6,033 bases of DNA from an uncultured Oscillospiraceae bacterium (GTDB lineage Bacteria > Bacillota > Clostridia > Oscillospirales > Acutalibacteraceae), in contig URYX01000117.1 of NCBI GenBank assembly GCA_900552225.1, positions 1-6,033 of the forward strand. Direction: 5' to 3'. How positions within the stretch are numbered: position 1 is the stretch's first letter; each line of letters begins with the position of its first letter. A model generated the notes under the pieces. That model did not search any database. It worked only from the letters and a program-made list of their open reading frames with translations, and was not told the DNA's origin. The translations under genes and the position numbers were made by a program. Shown piece by piece: positions 1 through 6,033 of the stretch.

Positions 1-556
1 CGTCCCGCGGGACCGTCACCGAAAGCCCTCTGCCGTCCACCGTAAATTCCGCCGTCAGCCCGACCTCGCGCTTCGGGAAATAGAGATACAGCACAAATCC
101 GTCGGGCCGCTGCGCATAATGCAGCACGGTCTGGGCGGCGGAGGAATGCAGCGTCTCGTGAATGGAGCTGTAGTTGGTCACCGCCACCGAGAACAGCTTG
201 GAAAGACCGTCGCGCAGCACCTTGGAGGCCAGCTCCGCACCGTAGTATTCCGGATCCACCCCGGAGGTATAGACACAGCCGGTCTGCCGATCCGTCACCC
301 GCACACCGTACAGCGTGCTGACCGGGGACTCCTCATCCGGCTGGTAGCGCTCACGGGTGAGTGCCAGCTCCCAGCGGTCGGTCTGCGCCGCCACCGTCGT
401 CCCCTCCGGAATCTCCTCCCCGGGCACCCGGCGGCTCCACGCCGTCTCCATCTGCCCGGCGCCCGGAGCGGCCGCCGCTGCCAGGGAAAGAAAGAGCGCA
501 CACACGGCCAGCAGCGCCGCACAGCGGACGGCCCTTCGGCGGTTTCCTTGATTCAT
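1..556 (-). CDS. Secreted DUF5696-like protein, N-terminal part (C-terminus beyond left edge)
   Basis: An open frame starts at ATG 554-556 and runs without a stop off the left edge, giving 185 complete codons. An AGGGAG ribosome site lies 9 bases upstream, and the gene follows the Yip1 gene stop by 22 bases. Residues 1-30 look like a Sec signal peptide: a basic start (NRRR), a hydrophobic core (AALLAVCALFLSLAAAAA) and Ala-rich cleavage sites, with no lipobox. The mature part begins as a beta-rich domain: TDRWELALTRERY (59-71), then GVRVTDRQTGCVYTSGVDPE (84-103), and a later strand pattern near FVLYLYFPKREVGLTAEF. This pattern (a strand describing the polypeptide's own 'values', then a KDK/TDRxTGxVYxS-like turn) resembles the start of DUF5696 proteins, which in Bacillota often lie beside Yip1, NHL and sugar ABC transporter genes. 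The family match is from memory. The protein is probably exported and may act on or bind an extracellular glycan; no catalytic residues can be judged because the bulk of the protein is outside the window. Confidence 0.82.
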   Translation of the reverse strand, partial: MNQGNRRRAVRCAALLAVCALFLSLAAAAAPGAGQMETAWSRRVPGEEIPEGTTVAAQTDRWELALTRERYQPDEESPVSTLYGVRVTDRQTGCVYTSGVDPEYYGAELASKVLRDGLSKLFSVAVTNYSSIHETLHSSAAQTVLHYAQRPDGFVLYLYFPKREVGLTAEFTVDGRGLSVTVPRD

Positions 557-565
557 CTGCGTCGT

Positions 566-571
566 CTCCCT
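566..571 (-). promoter_or_regulatory. Ribosome binding site of the DUF5696-like gene
   Basis: AGGGAG on the minus strand, within AAGGGAGA, 9 bases before ATG 554-556. It supports that ATG, which directly precedes a convincing signal peptide. Confidence 0.7.
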
Positions 572-578
572 TCCCGTG

Positions 579-1220
579 TCATCCGGAGATCTGCCGTACC
601 GTAATTTCATACACAATCTCCCGTATAAACAGATACAGCTGACAGGACAGGGCAAAGAACAGCATCAGCAGCGCCCACACCAGCAGCATAAATATCACAA
701 TAATTCCCGTCACCAGCAGACTCTTGCCGAAGCTGTAGTCGTTGCTGCGCAGAATACCCAGAAACAGCAGCAGCAGAACCCAGCCCCACATGGCCGTCTG
801 CAGCAGCGTGTAAAACGCCGACAGATCGGCCGACAGCAGCCACGAGATTCCCGTCAGCAGCGGCGTCATCACCAGGTACGGAACAAAGGCATACATCGTA
901 TACCCGAAGATTTCATCCAGTCCCGATTCGCCCGATAAAATGCCCGTAATCCAGCTGTTCACCAATACAAAGGTGGCGATCGGAGCCGCAAACACCAGAA
1001 TTTCCAGCAGGAAGTTGACCTCGGTCAGCTCCCGCCCGGCCACGGCGTAATTCTCTCCGAAGATCTGCAGCAGCCGCACCGCCGGAATCAGCAGAGCAAT
1101 GCCAAAAGCTCCTCCGTAAAACCCGCGGCGGTACCGCTTGAAAAGATCGATCGCCTCCAAGGGATGATACAGCATCAGCAGCGCCAGCTTCAGCGCCTTG
1201 TGCGTTTGCCTGACTTCCAC
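579..1220 (-). CDS. Yip1-family integral membrane protein
   Basis: A 213-residue membrane protein starting at GTG 1218-1220, supported by a strong ribosome site 7 bases upstream and 21 bases after the NHL gene stop. The cytoplasmic N-terminus has HPLEAIDLFKRYRRG (19-33), a motif pattern typical of bacterial Yip1-domain proteins (HP...(D)xxK(Y/W)xxKG). About five membrane segments follow: roughly 38-53, 73-96, 107-130, 137-157 and 168-195. The loop after the second contains SWITGILSGESGLDEIFGYT (89-108), including the GEG/GES-type turn followed by a Tyr/Ala-Phe-x-Pro helix (YAFVPYL), also characteristic of the family. Its biochemical role in bacteria is not established; the eukaryotic namesakes work in vesicle traffic. 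It lies between a tethered propeller protein and an exported DUF5696-like protein in a sugar importer operon, so a role in membrane assembly, anchoring or export of those partners is plausible but inferred. Confidence 0.85.
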   Translation of the reverse strand: MEVRQTHKALKLALLMLYHPLEAIDLFKRYRRGFYGGAFGIALLIPAVRLLQIFGENYAVAGRELTEVNFLLEILVFAAPIATFVLVNSWITGILSGESGLDEIFGYTMYAFVPYLVMTPLLTGISWLLSADLSAFYTLLQTAMWGWVLLLLFLGILRSNDYSFGKSLLVTGIIVIFMLLVWALLMLFFALSCQLYLFIREIVYEITVRQISG

Positions 1221-1227
1221 GATTCCT

Positions 1228-1235
1228 CTCCTCCC
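1228..1235 (-). promoter_or_regulatory. Ribosome binding site fixing the GTG start of the Yip1 gene
   Basis: The minus strand reads GGGGAGGAG just upstream of GTG 1218-1220, with AGGAG 7 bases from the start. This supports the non-ATG start; the next in-frame Met (residue 16) would remove the conserved N-terminal part. Confidence 0.75.
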
Positions 1236-1241
1236 CGCGGT

Positions 1242-2708
1242 CTATCGGTCCGAACGGATTCCGAACAGCTCCCGGCTGTACCGGTTGGCCAGCCGTCTGC
1301 CGCGCAGCAGCAGCCATCCGAGCGCAAACACGCCCGCGGCCAGGCCGACGGCCGCCCACAGGAAATGCTCCGAAATGCCGTCGTGCAGATACCGCCCGTA
1401 GGCACGGATATACCCCTCGGTGTCCCCCACCGTGCGGTAGGCCTTCATCGCCTCCGGCCATGCCTTCGCCTTGTAGTAAATATCTCCGAGACACTGCTGA
1501 CTCAGCGGATAATCCCCGTTGACGGTCTCCACCTCACGCCATTTTTCGCCCGAGGCCGTATACTGCCCGTTTTCGTACAGCAGCAGCGCCTCGTGAATGC
1601 TCCGGATAAACCCGGTCGGCGTAAACACCTGCACACAGCCGAGCGCGCTGTCCAGCACATAGATTCTCCCGGTGCTGTCCGTCGCCACGGCCGAGGGCAC
1701 CTGGAACCGGCCGCGCGTGGAGCCGCGTCCGCCGAACACCGTCAGCAGATTGCCGTTTCCGTCGTATTGATACAGGCGGCAGTTGTTTTTATCCGCCACC
1801 GTCAGAATCCCGTCGGCATCCACGGTAATATCCGCGAAATCCGGATCCAGCCACGCCGGAATAAACCAGGAGCCGCTGGTCCCTTCGGTTTTCTCTCCGA
1901 AGGCCGTTCCCGTCTTATAGATGTTGTTGCCCACGGAATTGATGATCCGGATCTGCTCCGTCGAGCCGGCCGCCACCGCATACAGACGGCCGTTCGCTCC
2001 GAGCGTAAAATTGCTGTAGGACACCGGCTCACGCCGGGCGATCTTTGACTTCTGCTCCTCCGTCAGGAACAGATCGCGCACCCAGTCCGCAAAGCCGTAG
2101 CTGACGCGCCCCGCACCGACATATCCCAAAAACTCGTTGTCGGCGCTCAGCTTCATGAAATTTTTCCCCATGATCACATAGAGGTCGCCGCCGTCCGACA
2201 CACACACCTTGTTCGGCCGGAACTCATACACGTCCCCGAGCAGCTCCGAATCCGGCATGCCGTATTCCCGCAGCTTCCGTCCCTCCGCGTCCAGCCGGAC
2301 GATCCGGGAATTTCCGTAATCCGCCACATACAGCGTACCGTCCGCAGCGGCAAACACACCGGTCGGCTGGTTGAAATCCGTCTCGCCGTCCCCGGTGTAC
2401 ACCGCACACAGCCGGCGGTTTTGATCCAGCTTCAGTACCCGGTGATTGTCCGTGTCCGCAATGTACATCTGATCCTCGGCATCGATAAACAGATCCTGCG
2501 GATGGTTGAGCGTCCCGTCCGGATCGTCCAGCAGCTCGGAAAACTCATAGGTTTTCGGAATATACACCCGCCGCCCGTCCCCGTCCAGCGTGTAGTCAAT
2601 ATCGGCCGAGGAAATGCGCAGGGCGGAGGCGGAAAATGGCTGCAGCATCCACAGAGCCGCCAGCAGCACCGCCGGCAGTGCCCCTAAGGCCGTCCGCTTC
2701 CGATTCAT
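1242..2708 (-). CDS. Secreted, membrane-anchored NHL beta-propeller/TPR-like protein
   Basis: A 488-residue protein starting at ATG 2706-2708, chosen because AGGAGG lies 6 bases upstream and a signal peptide follows immediately (residues 1-29: basic MNRKR, hydrophobic core, cleavage near SASA). Six NHL-like blades can be traced at about 67-99, 114-146, 164-195, 231-262, 289-322 and 335-368. The clearest motifs are HPQDLFIDAEDQMYIADTDN, QPTGVFAAADGTLYVADYGN and VPSAVATDSTGRIYVLDS. A helical, TPR-like stretch follows at about 370-440 (LLYENGQYTASGEKWREV, then LGDIYYKAKAWPEAMKAYR). One transmembrane helix (449-468) and a basic tail (RGRRLANRYSR) end the protein. The predicted topology is propeller and TPR outside, with a short cytoplasmic tail. 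NHL propellers usually bind partners or ligands, so a scaffold or sensor role on the cell surface is likely. Automatic annotation as a gluconolactonase-like enzyme is possible, but I see no evidence of catalysis. It directly follows the MalG-type permease (11-base gap). Confidence 0.9.
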   Translation of the reverse strand: MNRKRTALGALPAVLLAALWMLQPFSASALRISSADIDYTLDGDGRRVYIPKTYEFSELLDDPDGTLNHPQDLFIDAEDQMYIADTDNHRVLKLDQNRRLCAVYTGDGETDFNQPTGVFAAADGTLYVADYGNSRIVRLDAEGRKLREYGMPDSELLGDVYEFRPNKVCVSDGGDLYVIMGKNFMKLSADNEFLGYVGAGRVSYGFADWVRDLFLTEEQKSKIARREPVSYSNFTLGANGRLYAVAAGSTEQIRIINSVGNNIYKTGTAFGEKTEGTSGSWFIPAWLDPDFADITVDADGILTVADKNNCRLYQYDGNGNLLTVFGGRGSTRGRFQVPSAVATDSTGRIYVLDSALGCVQVFTPTGFIRSIHEALLLYENGQYTASGEKWREVETVNGDYPLSQQCLGDIYYKAKAWPEAMKAYRTVGDTEGYIRAYGRYLHDGISEHFLWAAVGLAAGVFALGWLLLRGRRLANRYSRELFGIRSDR

Positions 2709-2714
2709 ACCGTC

Positions 2715-2720
2715 CCTCCT
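2715..2720 (-). promoter_or_regulatory. Ribosome binding site of the NHL gene, overlapping the upstream stop codon
   Basis: AGGAGG on the minus strand, 6 bases before ATG 2706-2708. Its first base is the last base of the TGA (2720-2722) of the upstream permease, so terminating ribosomes stop on this site. It favours ATG 2708 over the in-frame ATG at 2723. Confidence 0.8.
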
Positions 2721-3607
2721 CATTTGATCCCCGAATACGCCATCGTCTCGATTACCCGTTTTTGCATCAGGCTGAACAGCAGTACCGTCGGTATCGTGCA
2801 CAGCAGCGTCGCCGCGCCCATCGCTCCCGCGCGGGCAATGCTGCCGTTTTCTCCGATCGTCTGCAGCACCAGCGGCAGCGTTTTCAGCGCCTCGTCACGG
2901 ATGTACACCAGCGGCGTGAAATAGTCGTTCCACGAGGAGACGAACGAAAACACCACCAGTGTCGCCCAGGCCGGCTTCAGAAACGGCATCACGATCCGGA
3001 AAAACAGCGTCATCTCTCCGGCTCCGTCCAGCCGGCCGGCCTCCAGAAACGAATCCGGCATCTGCTCCATAAACTGCTTGGCCAGGAAGAAATTAAAGGG
3101 CACCGCAATCTTCGTCACGATCAGGGCAAAATAGCTGTCCTGAAGCCCCATGCCCGACACAATCAGATACGTCGGAATCTGCGTCACCTGCGGCGAAAAC
3201 ATCAGAGCCGCCACGATCAGCGCAAAAATTGCCCGTGAGCACGGCAGCCGGTGCTTTACCATGCCGTAGGCCCCTCCGCAGCAGCAGAGCACCGTCAGCC
3301 CCACCGAGACCGCCGCCGTCAGCACACTGTTGAACACCGCCCGCGAAAACGGAACGGTGAGTCCGCTGACTGCCTTCGCCAGGCTGCTGAAATTTTCCAA
3401 TGTCGGATGCCGCACAAAAAAGCGCGGCGGGAAATAATACAGCTCATCCGTCGGCTTGAAGGCGGTGCTGACAATATAAATCAGCGGCAGCGCCGTAAAA
3501 GCCACCAGCATCAGCATCAGCAGGTAAACGACCACCCGCGACGGACTGATGCGGAAGGAAAGCCGCCCGAGCCGGATCTGACGGCTGTGTGAGGTGATGG
3601 TTGCCAT
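2720..3607 (-). CDS. Carbohydrate ABC transporter permease, MalG/UgpE type
   Basis: A 295-residue inner-membrane subunit, a normal length for the MalG-type half of CUT1 sugar importers. It starts at ATG 3605-3607 with AAGGAG 7 bases upstream. The first membrane helix (25-48) ends in PLIYIVSTAFKPTDE, a typical MalG-side signature leading to the extracellular loop with NF (72-73). Further helices lie at about 90-115, 125-150, 158-175, 212-230 and 263-282. The cytoplasmic EAA loop that docks the ATPase is clear: EAGRLDGAGE (189-198) followed by RIVMPFLKP (204-212). FVSSWNDYFTPLVYI (222-236) and the C-terminal YSGIK are also family-typical. It should pair with the MalF-type subunit encoded 21 bases upstream to form the transmembrane channel. 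The substrate cannot be read from the sequence; oligosaccharide is the usual class. A run of three cysteines (108-110) in the second helix is unusual. Confidence 0.95.
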   Translation of the reverse strand: MATITSHSRQIRLGRLSFRISPSRVVVYLLMLMLVAFTALPLIYIVSTAFKPTDELYYFPPRFFVRHPTLENFSSLAKAVSGLTVPFSRAVFNSVLTAAVSVGLTVLCCCGGAYGMVKHRLPCSRAIFALIVAALMFSPQVTQIPTYLIVSGMGLQDSYFALIVTKIAVPFNFFLAKQFMEQMPDSFLEAGRLDGAGEMTLFFRIVMPFLKPAWATLVVFSFVSSWNDYFTPLVYIRDEALKTLPLVLQTIGENGSIARAGAMGAATLLCTIPTVLLFSLMQKRVIETMAYSGIK

Positions 3608-3614
3608 ACTCCTT

Positions 3615-3620
3615 CTCCTT
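3615..3620 (-). promoter_or_regulatory. Ribosome binding site of the MalG-type permease gene
   Basis: AAGGAG on the minus strand, 7 bases before ATG 3605-3607, lying in the 21-base gap after the MalF-type permease stop. Confidence 0.75.
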
Positions 3621-3628
3621 TCGCGCTG

Positions 3629-4522
3629 TCACTCCCGCAGCGCCCGCATACAGATTTTGCCGATCGCATAGGTCAGCACAAACAGCACCACGGCCACCGC
3701 ACAGGCATAGCCCATCTCAAAGCGGATAAACGCGTAATCGTACAGATGCGTCACAATGGTATGCGCCGCATAGTTCGGGCTGGGCATCCCGGCAATCGAC
3801 ACCGCCACATCAAACACACCCATGGCGCCGGACACCGCATTGATGGCCCCGAACAGCAGCTGCGGCTTCATCTGCGGCAGCGTCACATACCACAGCTGCT
3901 GGAAGCGGTTTCCGACCCCGTCCACGCTGGCCGCATCGTTCAGCTCCTGAGACGCATTCTGAAATCCGGCCAGGAACACCAGAAATCCGCTGCCCATCCC
4001 CATCCATACGGAAACAAGCATCACCACCGGCAGCACAAACCGGTAATCCGAGGTCCACAAAACCGGCGTGGTGATCAGTCCCATCCCGTACAGCCAGTTG
4101 TTGATGAGTCCGTAGCGGTCGGGCGAGAAAAAATACAGCCAGACCACGCTCATGGCCGTCGCACTGGTAATCGACGGCGCATAAAAGGCGAGCGCAAACG
4201 CATTTTTCCCCTTCAGTCCGTTGATAACCCACGCCATCAGAAAGGACAGGATATACGTAAGCGGCCCCACGATCACGGCAAACAGCAGCGTATTGCGGAG
4301 GGCCTTCAAAAACACCTCGTCGTTCATGAACAGCTGCCGGTAATTCTCGATTCCGATAAAGCGGGCCTCGCGTATGGTGTCGTAATCCGTCAGGCTCAGC
4401 CAGACCGCATTCAGCACCGGCAGCACGGTGAACAGAAAAAACAGAATCAGAAAAGGTCCTGCGAACAGCAGCCCCATACCGTAGGTCCTGCCGAACCGGG
4501 TCAGTTTATTTTGCCGTCTCAC
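3629..4522 (-). CDS. Carbohydrate ABC transporter permease, MalF/UgpA type
   Basis: A 297-residue inner-membrane subunit. I place the start at GTG 4520-4522, because AGGAGG lies 7 bases upstream and the protein then begins with a basic tail (RRQNKLTRFGRTYG) leading straight into helix 1 (about 16-43), ending VWLSLTDYD. A start at ATG 4594 would add 24 residues read through the 3' end of the preceding gene. Helices follow at about 76-101, 108-132, 163-187, 221-245 and 270-290. The ATPase-docking EAA loop is present as ELNDAASVDGVG (193-204) and YVTLPQMKP (212-220), with Asp for the first Glu, a common variant. FIGIENYRQLF (55-65) is the usual MalF/UgpA-type periplasmic-side motif. It pairs with the MalG-type subunit encoded next and receives substrate from the binding protein encoded 16 bases upstream. 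The substrate is not deducible. Confidence 0.94.
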   Translation of the reverse strand: MRRQNKLTRFGRTYGMGLLFAGPFLILFFLFTVLPVLNAVWLSLTDYDTIREARFIGIENYRQLFMNDEVFLKALRNTLLFAVIVGPLTYILSFLMAWVINGLKGKNAFALAFYAPSITSATAMSVVWLYFFSPDRYGLINNWLYGMGLITTPVLWTSDYRFVLPVVMLVSVWMGMGSGFLVFLAGFQNASQELNDAASVDGVGNRFQQLWYVTLPQMKPQLLFGAINAVSGAMGVFDVAVSIAGMPSPNYAAHTIVTHLYDYAFIRFEMGYACAVAVVLFVLTYAIGKICMRALRE

Positions 4523-4529
4523 AGGCAAA

Positions 4530-4535
4530 CCTCCT
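4530..4535 (-). promoter_or_regulatory. Ribosome binding site fixing the GTG start of the MalF-type permease
   Basis: A perfect AGGAGG on the minus strand, 7 bases before GTG 4520-4522 and 3 bases after the binding-protein stop (4539-4541). It decides for the GTG against the upstream ATG at 4594. Confidence 0.82.
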
Positions 4536-4538
4536 GTC

Positions 4539-6033
4539 TCAGGATACTCCGAATTGCTTTTGCCGACGAAGCAGCTCCGCCGCAATATCTTCATAGCAGG
4601 TCTCCAGCGAATCCCGCGGAGACTCCCCGTTCACCACGCAGCGCGTATAGGCGTTGGAAATGTGGCGCCCCGTAAAATAGCTGCCGGGCACATTGCGCGC
4701 CTCCGTGGCCCATCGCTTGGCCGTCTGCAGCGTGCTCACCTCGGCACTGCTCCACGGCAGCGCATAAAAAGCCGCATCGTTGGCCGAGAGCCAGCGGGCC
4801 GAGCTGCCGATGCGCGTCGTCACCTCGCGGGCAAACAGCGTCTGGATCTCATCCGACGTCCACCATTTCAGCAGCTTCCATCCCTCCTGCGGATGATCGG
4901 TGGAGGACAGCAGCACACACGCCTCCGACAGCGAGCTCACCGCCGAACGGTCGATCTCCCCCGCGGCATTCTCCCGCCCCGGAATCGGATAAATCGACCA
5001 CAGCCCGGCAATCTCCGGCGCCGCCATACGGAATACCATATAAGAGGCCAGCGTATCGACGCCGATCGGGCATTCGCCCGTGCGGAACCGGTTGAACAGG
5101 TTCATTGAAACCGGCACCCCGTAATCCGTATACAGCTCCACCATCTCCCGGAACGCCAGATAGGCCGTCTCCGTGTTGAGGGCGGAGGAGCCGTCCTCCG
5201 TATAGTAATCCCCGCCGCGCTGGTAGAGGAACATGTCGTAGCGGGCCGGGATGCACATCTCCATCCCGTTGTTGTACAGCGTCGGCAGCACCCGGTCGTA
5301 GACCTCCTGCCAGGTATCCGGCACCGCCAGCCCCAGCTCCTGCAAAATATCGTTGCGTACATACATCACCATGGCATTCTGCGTCTCCGGCAGGCCGAAC
5401 ACGCCGTTCTGATAGCGCATGGGAAGCAGCAGCTTATCCGAAAACCGTGTTGCCACACGGTCAAAATCTTCAAATGCACTCAAATCCAGTACCGCATCCC
5501 GCAGCGCATACTCAAACGGTGAGGAGCCGGCTATCCCGAGGCCGACGTCCGGCTCGGTACCCGCCGCGATCGCCAGCATCATCACATTGGTGCCGCCGGC
5601 ATTCAGTTGCCCGCTGGTCACCACGTTCAGACGCACGCCGATCCCCGTCTGCGGGGTAAAATAGGTATCGATCAGGCCCTGCAGGATCTCTCCCCACTCC
5701 TTGCCGCGGGAAATCCACACATCCAGCATGACCTCCTGCTCCGTCCCGTCGGAGACCTCTCCGTAGTCCCGCACGAAGCTCAGAAAGAAATCACGGAAAA
5801 ACGCCCTGCAGCGCTGCAAAAATGAAGCACTGTAATCCTCGGCCGGCTGCTCCGCCGCTGTCAGCCACAGCCGGTCTAAGGAAAACCCGCCGAGCTTCAG
5901 CGTCTCCAGCACCTCGGCATAGCTCGAGGAAAGACTCTGCAGATCGGACAGACGGCGGGAAATCTGCGAGGGAGTCTCCTCCATCTCGCGGAGCTGCACC
6001 GCCAGGGACGACAGCTGATTCAGCGTTCCGGAG
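4539..6033 (-). CDS. Extracellular solute-binding protein (family 1) with helical N-terminal extension, partial
   Basis: The frame is open to the right edge, so the N-terminus and any signal peptide or lipobox are missing; 497 residues are visible, numbered here from the edge. Residues 1-95 are helical and polar, with heptad-like segments (LNQLSSLAVQLREMEE, ISRRLSDLQSLSSSYAEVL), then an aromatic-rich helix (CRAFFRDFFLSFVRDYG). The sugar-binding fold starts near 100 (EVMLDVWISRGKEW). Family 1 hallmarks follow: AAGTEPDVGLG (156-166), NGVFGLPETQNAMVMYVRND (209-228), then LGLAVPDTWQEVYD (233-246). The C-terminal VPGSYFTGRHISNAYTR (448-464) is also typical of a large-SBP subgroup in Bacillota. The protein should capture an extracellular carbohydrate and deliver it to the two permeases encoded next. 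An extension of at least 95 residues before the SBP fold is much longer than a usual lipoprotein linker. The GTG at 5999 lies inside the helical region without a ribosome site and is not the true start. Confidence 0.93.
   Translation of the reverse strand, partial: SGTLNQLSSLAVQLREMEETPSQISRRLSDLQSLSSSYAEVLETLKLGGFSLDRLWLTAAEQPAEDYSASFLQRCRAFFRDFFLSFVRDYGEVSDGTEQEVMLDVWISRGKEWGEILQGLIDTYFTPQTGIGVRLNVVTSGQLNAGGTNVMMLAIAAGTEPDVGLGIAGSSPFEYALRDAVLDLSAFEDFDRVATRFSDKLLLPMRYQNGVFGLPETQNAMVMYVRNDILQELGLAVPDTWQEVYDRVLPTLYNNGMEMCIPARYDMFLYQRGGDYYTEDGSSALNTETAYLAFREMVELYTDYGVPVSMNLFNRFRTGECPIGVDTLASYMVFRMAAPEIAGLWSIYPIPGRENAAGEIDRSAVSSLSEACVLLSSTDHPQEGWKLLKWWTSDEIQTLFAREVTTRIGSSARWLSANDAAFYALPWSSAEVSTLQTAKRWATEARNVPGSYFTGRHISNAYTRCVVNGESPRDSLETCYEDIAAELLRRQKQFGVS

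Noticed and set aside
557..578. Possible terminator or promoter in the intergenic gaps
   Set aside because: The gaps are 11-22 bases and filled by ribosome sites; I see no GC-rich hairpin with a T-run and no -35/-10 pair in any of them.
119..604. Plus-strand open frame of 161 codons at the left edge
   Set aside because: It opposes the DUF5696-like gene, which has a signal peptide and ribosome site; the plus-strand translation is Arg/Gly/His-rich with no recognisable fold.
1164..2048. Long plus-strand open frame of 294 codons
   Set aside because: It is antisense to the NHL gene, has Arg/His/Gln-rich low-complexity composition typical of reversed GC-rich coding DNA, and has no domain or ribosome site. 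The minus strand there encodes a clear propeller protein.
2709..2801. Upstream ATG at 2801 for the NHL gene (31 extra residues)
   Set aside because: The added residues are read inside the permease gene, are polar and would bury the signal peptide. AGGAGG directly precedes ATG 2708.
4523..4594. Upstream ATG start for the MalF-type permease (24 extra residues)
   Set aside because: It would overlap the binding-protein gene by 56 bases with a weaker upstream site, whereas GTG 4522 has a perfect AGGAGG 7 bases before it and gives a normal-length permease.
3746..4675. Long plus-strand open frame of 309 codons
   Set aside because: It lies antisense to the MalF-type permease and is dominated by His, Arg and Gln, a shadow of hydrophobic codons on the other strand.
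5997..5999. GTG as start of the solute-binding protein
   Set aside because: The frame stays open to the window edge, there is no ribosome site before the GTG and no signal peptide after it, so it is an internal valine.

Overview
The window is one tightly packed, single-direction gene cluster: six genes, all on the minus strand, read from the right edge to the left edge. The DNA is GC-rich (about 60% by eye). Each gene whose start is visible has a strong Shine-Dalgarno sequence (AGGAGG, AAGGAG or AGGGAG) 6-9 bases before the start codon, and two of the five start with GTG. These features and the protein families point to a GC-rich Bacillota, probably a Clostridia-type anaerobe. This is an inference from style and families, not a species identification.

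In order of transcription: (1) 4539 to the right edge, the C-terminal ~497 residues of a family 1 extracellular solute-binding protein whose N-terminus lies outside the window; it carries an uncommon helical region before the sugar-binding fold. (2) 3629-4522, a MalF/UgpA-type ABC permease. (3) 2720-3607, a MalG/UgpE-type ABC permease. (4) 1242-2708, a secreted protein with six apparent NHL-type beta-propeller blades, a TPR-like helical segment and a C-terminal membrane anchor. (5) 579-1220, a five-helix Yip1-family membrane protein. (6) left edge to 556, the N-terminal 185 residues of a secreted protein resembling the start of DUF5696 proteins.

The five intergenic gaps are 16, 21, 11, 21 and 22 bases. 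They hold only ribosome binding sites, and I see no internal promoter, terminator, RNA gene, repeat, mobile element or CRISPR. There is no stretch over 300 bases without a gene. The genes should be co-transcribed from a promoter beyond the right edge.

Genes 1-3 form a carbohydrate (CUT1-type) importer without an ATPase in view; the family commonly uses a shared MsmX/MsmK-type ATPase encoded elsewhere. Genes 4-6 are the unusual part. A membrane-tethered propeller/TPR protein, a Yip1 protein and a DUF5696-like exoprotein all sit in or outside the membrane, downstream of the importer. From memory, a similar order occurs in Paenibacillus and related Bacillota, yet I know of no experimental function for the accessory trio. 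A cell-surface glycan capture or processing assembly coupled to import is the most interesting hypothesis for this locus.
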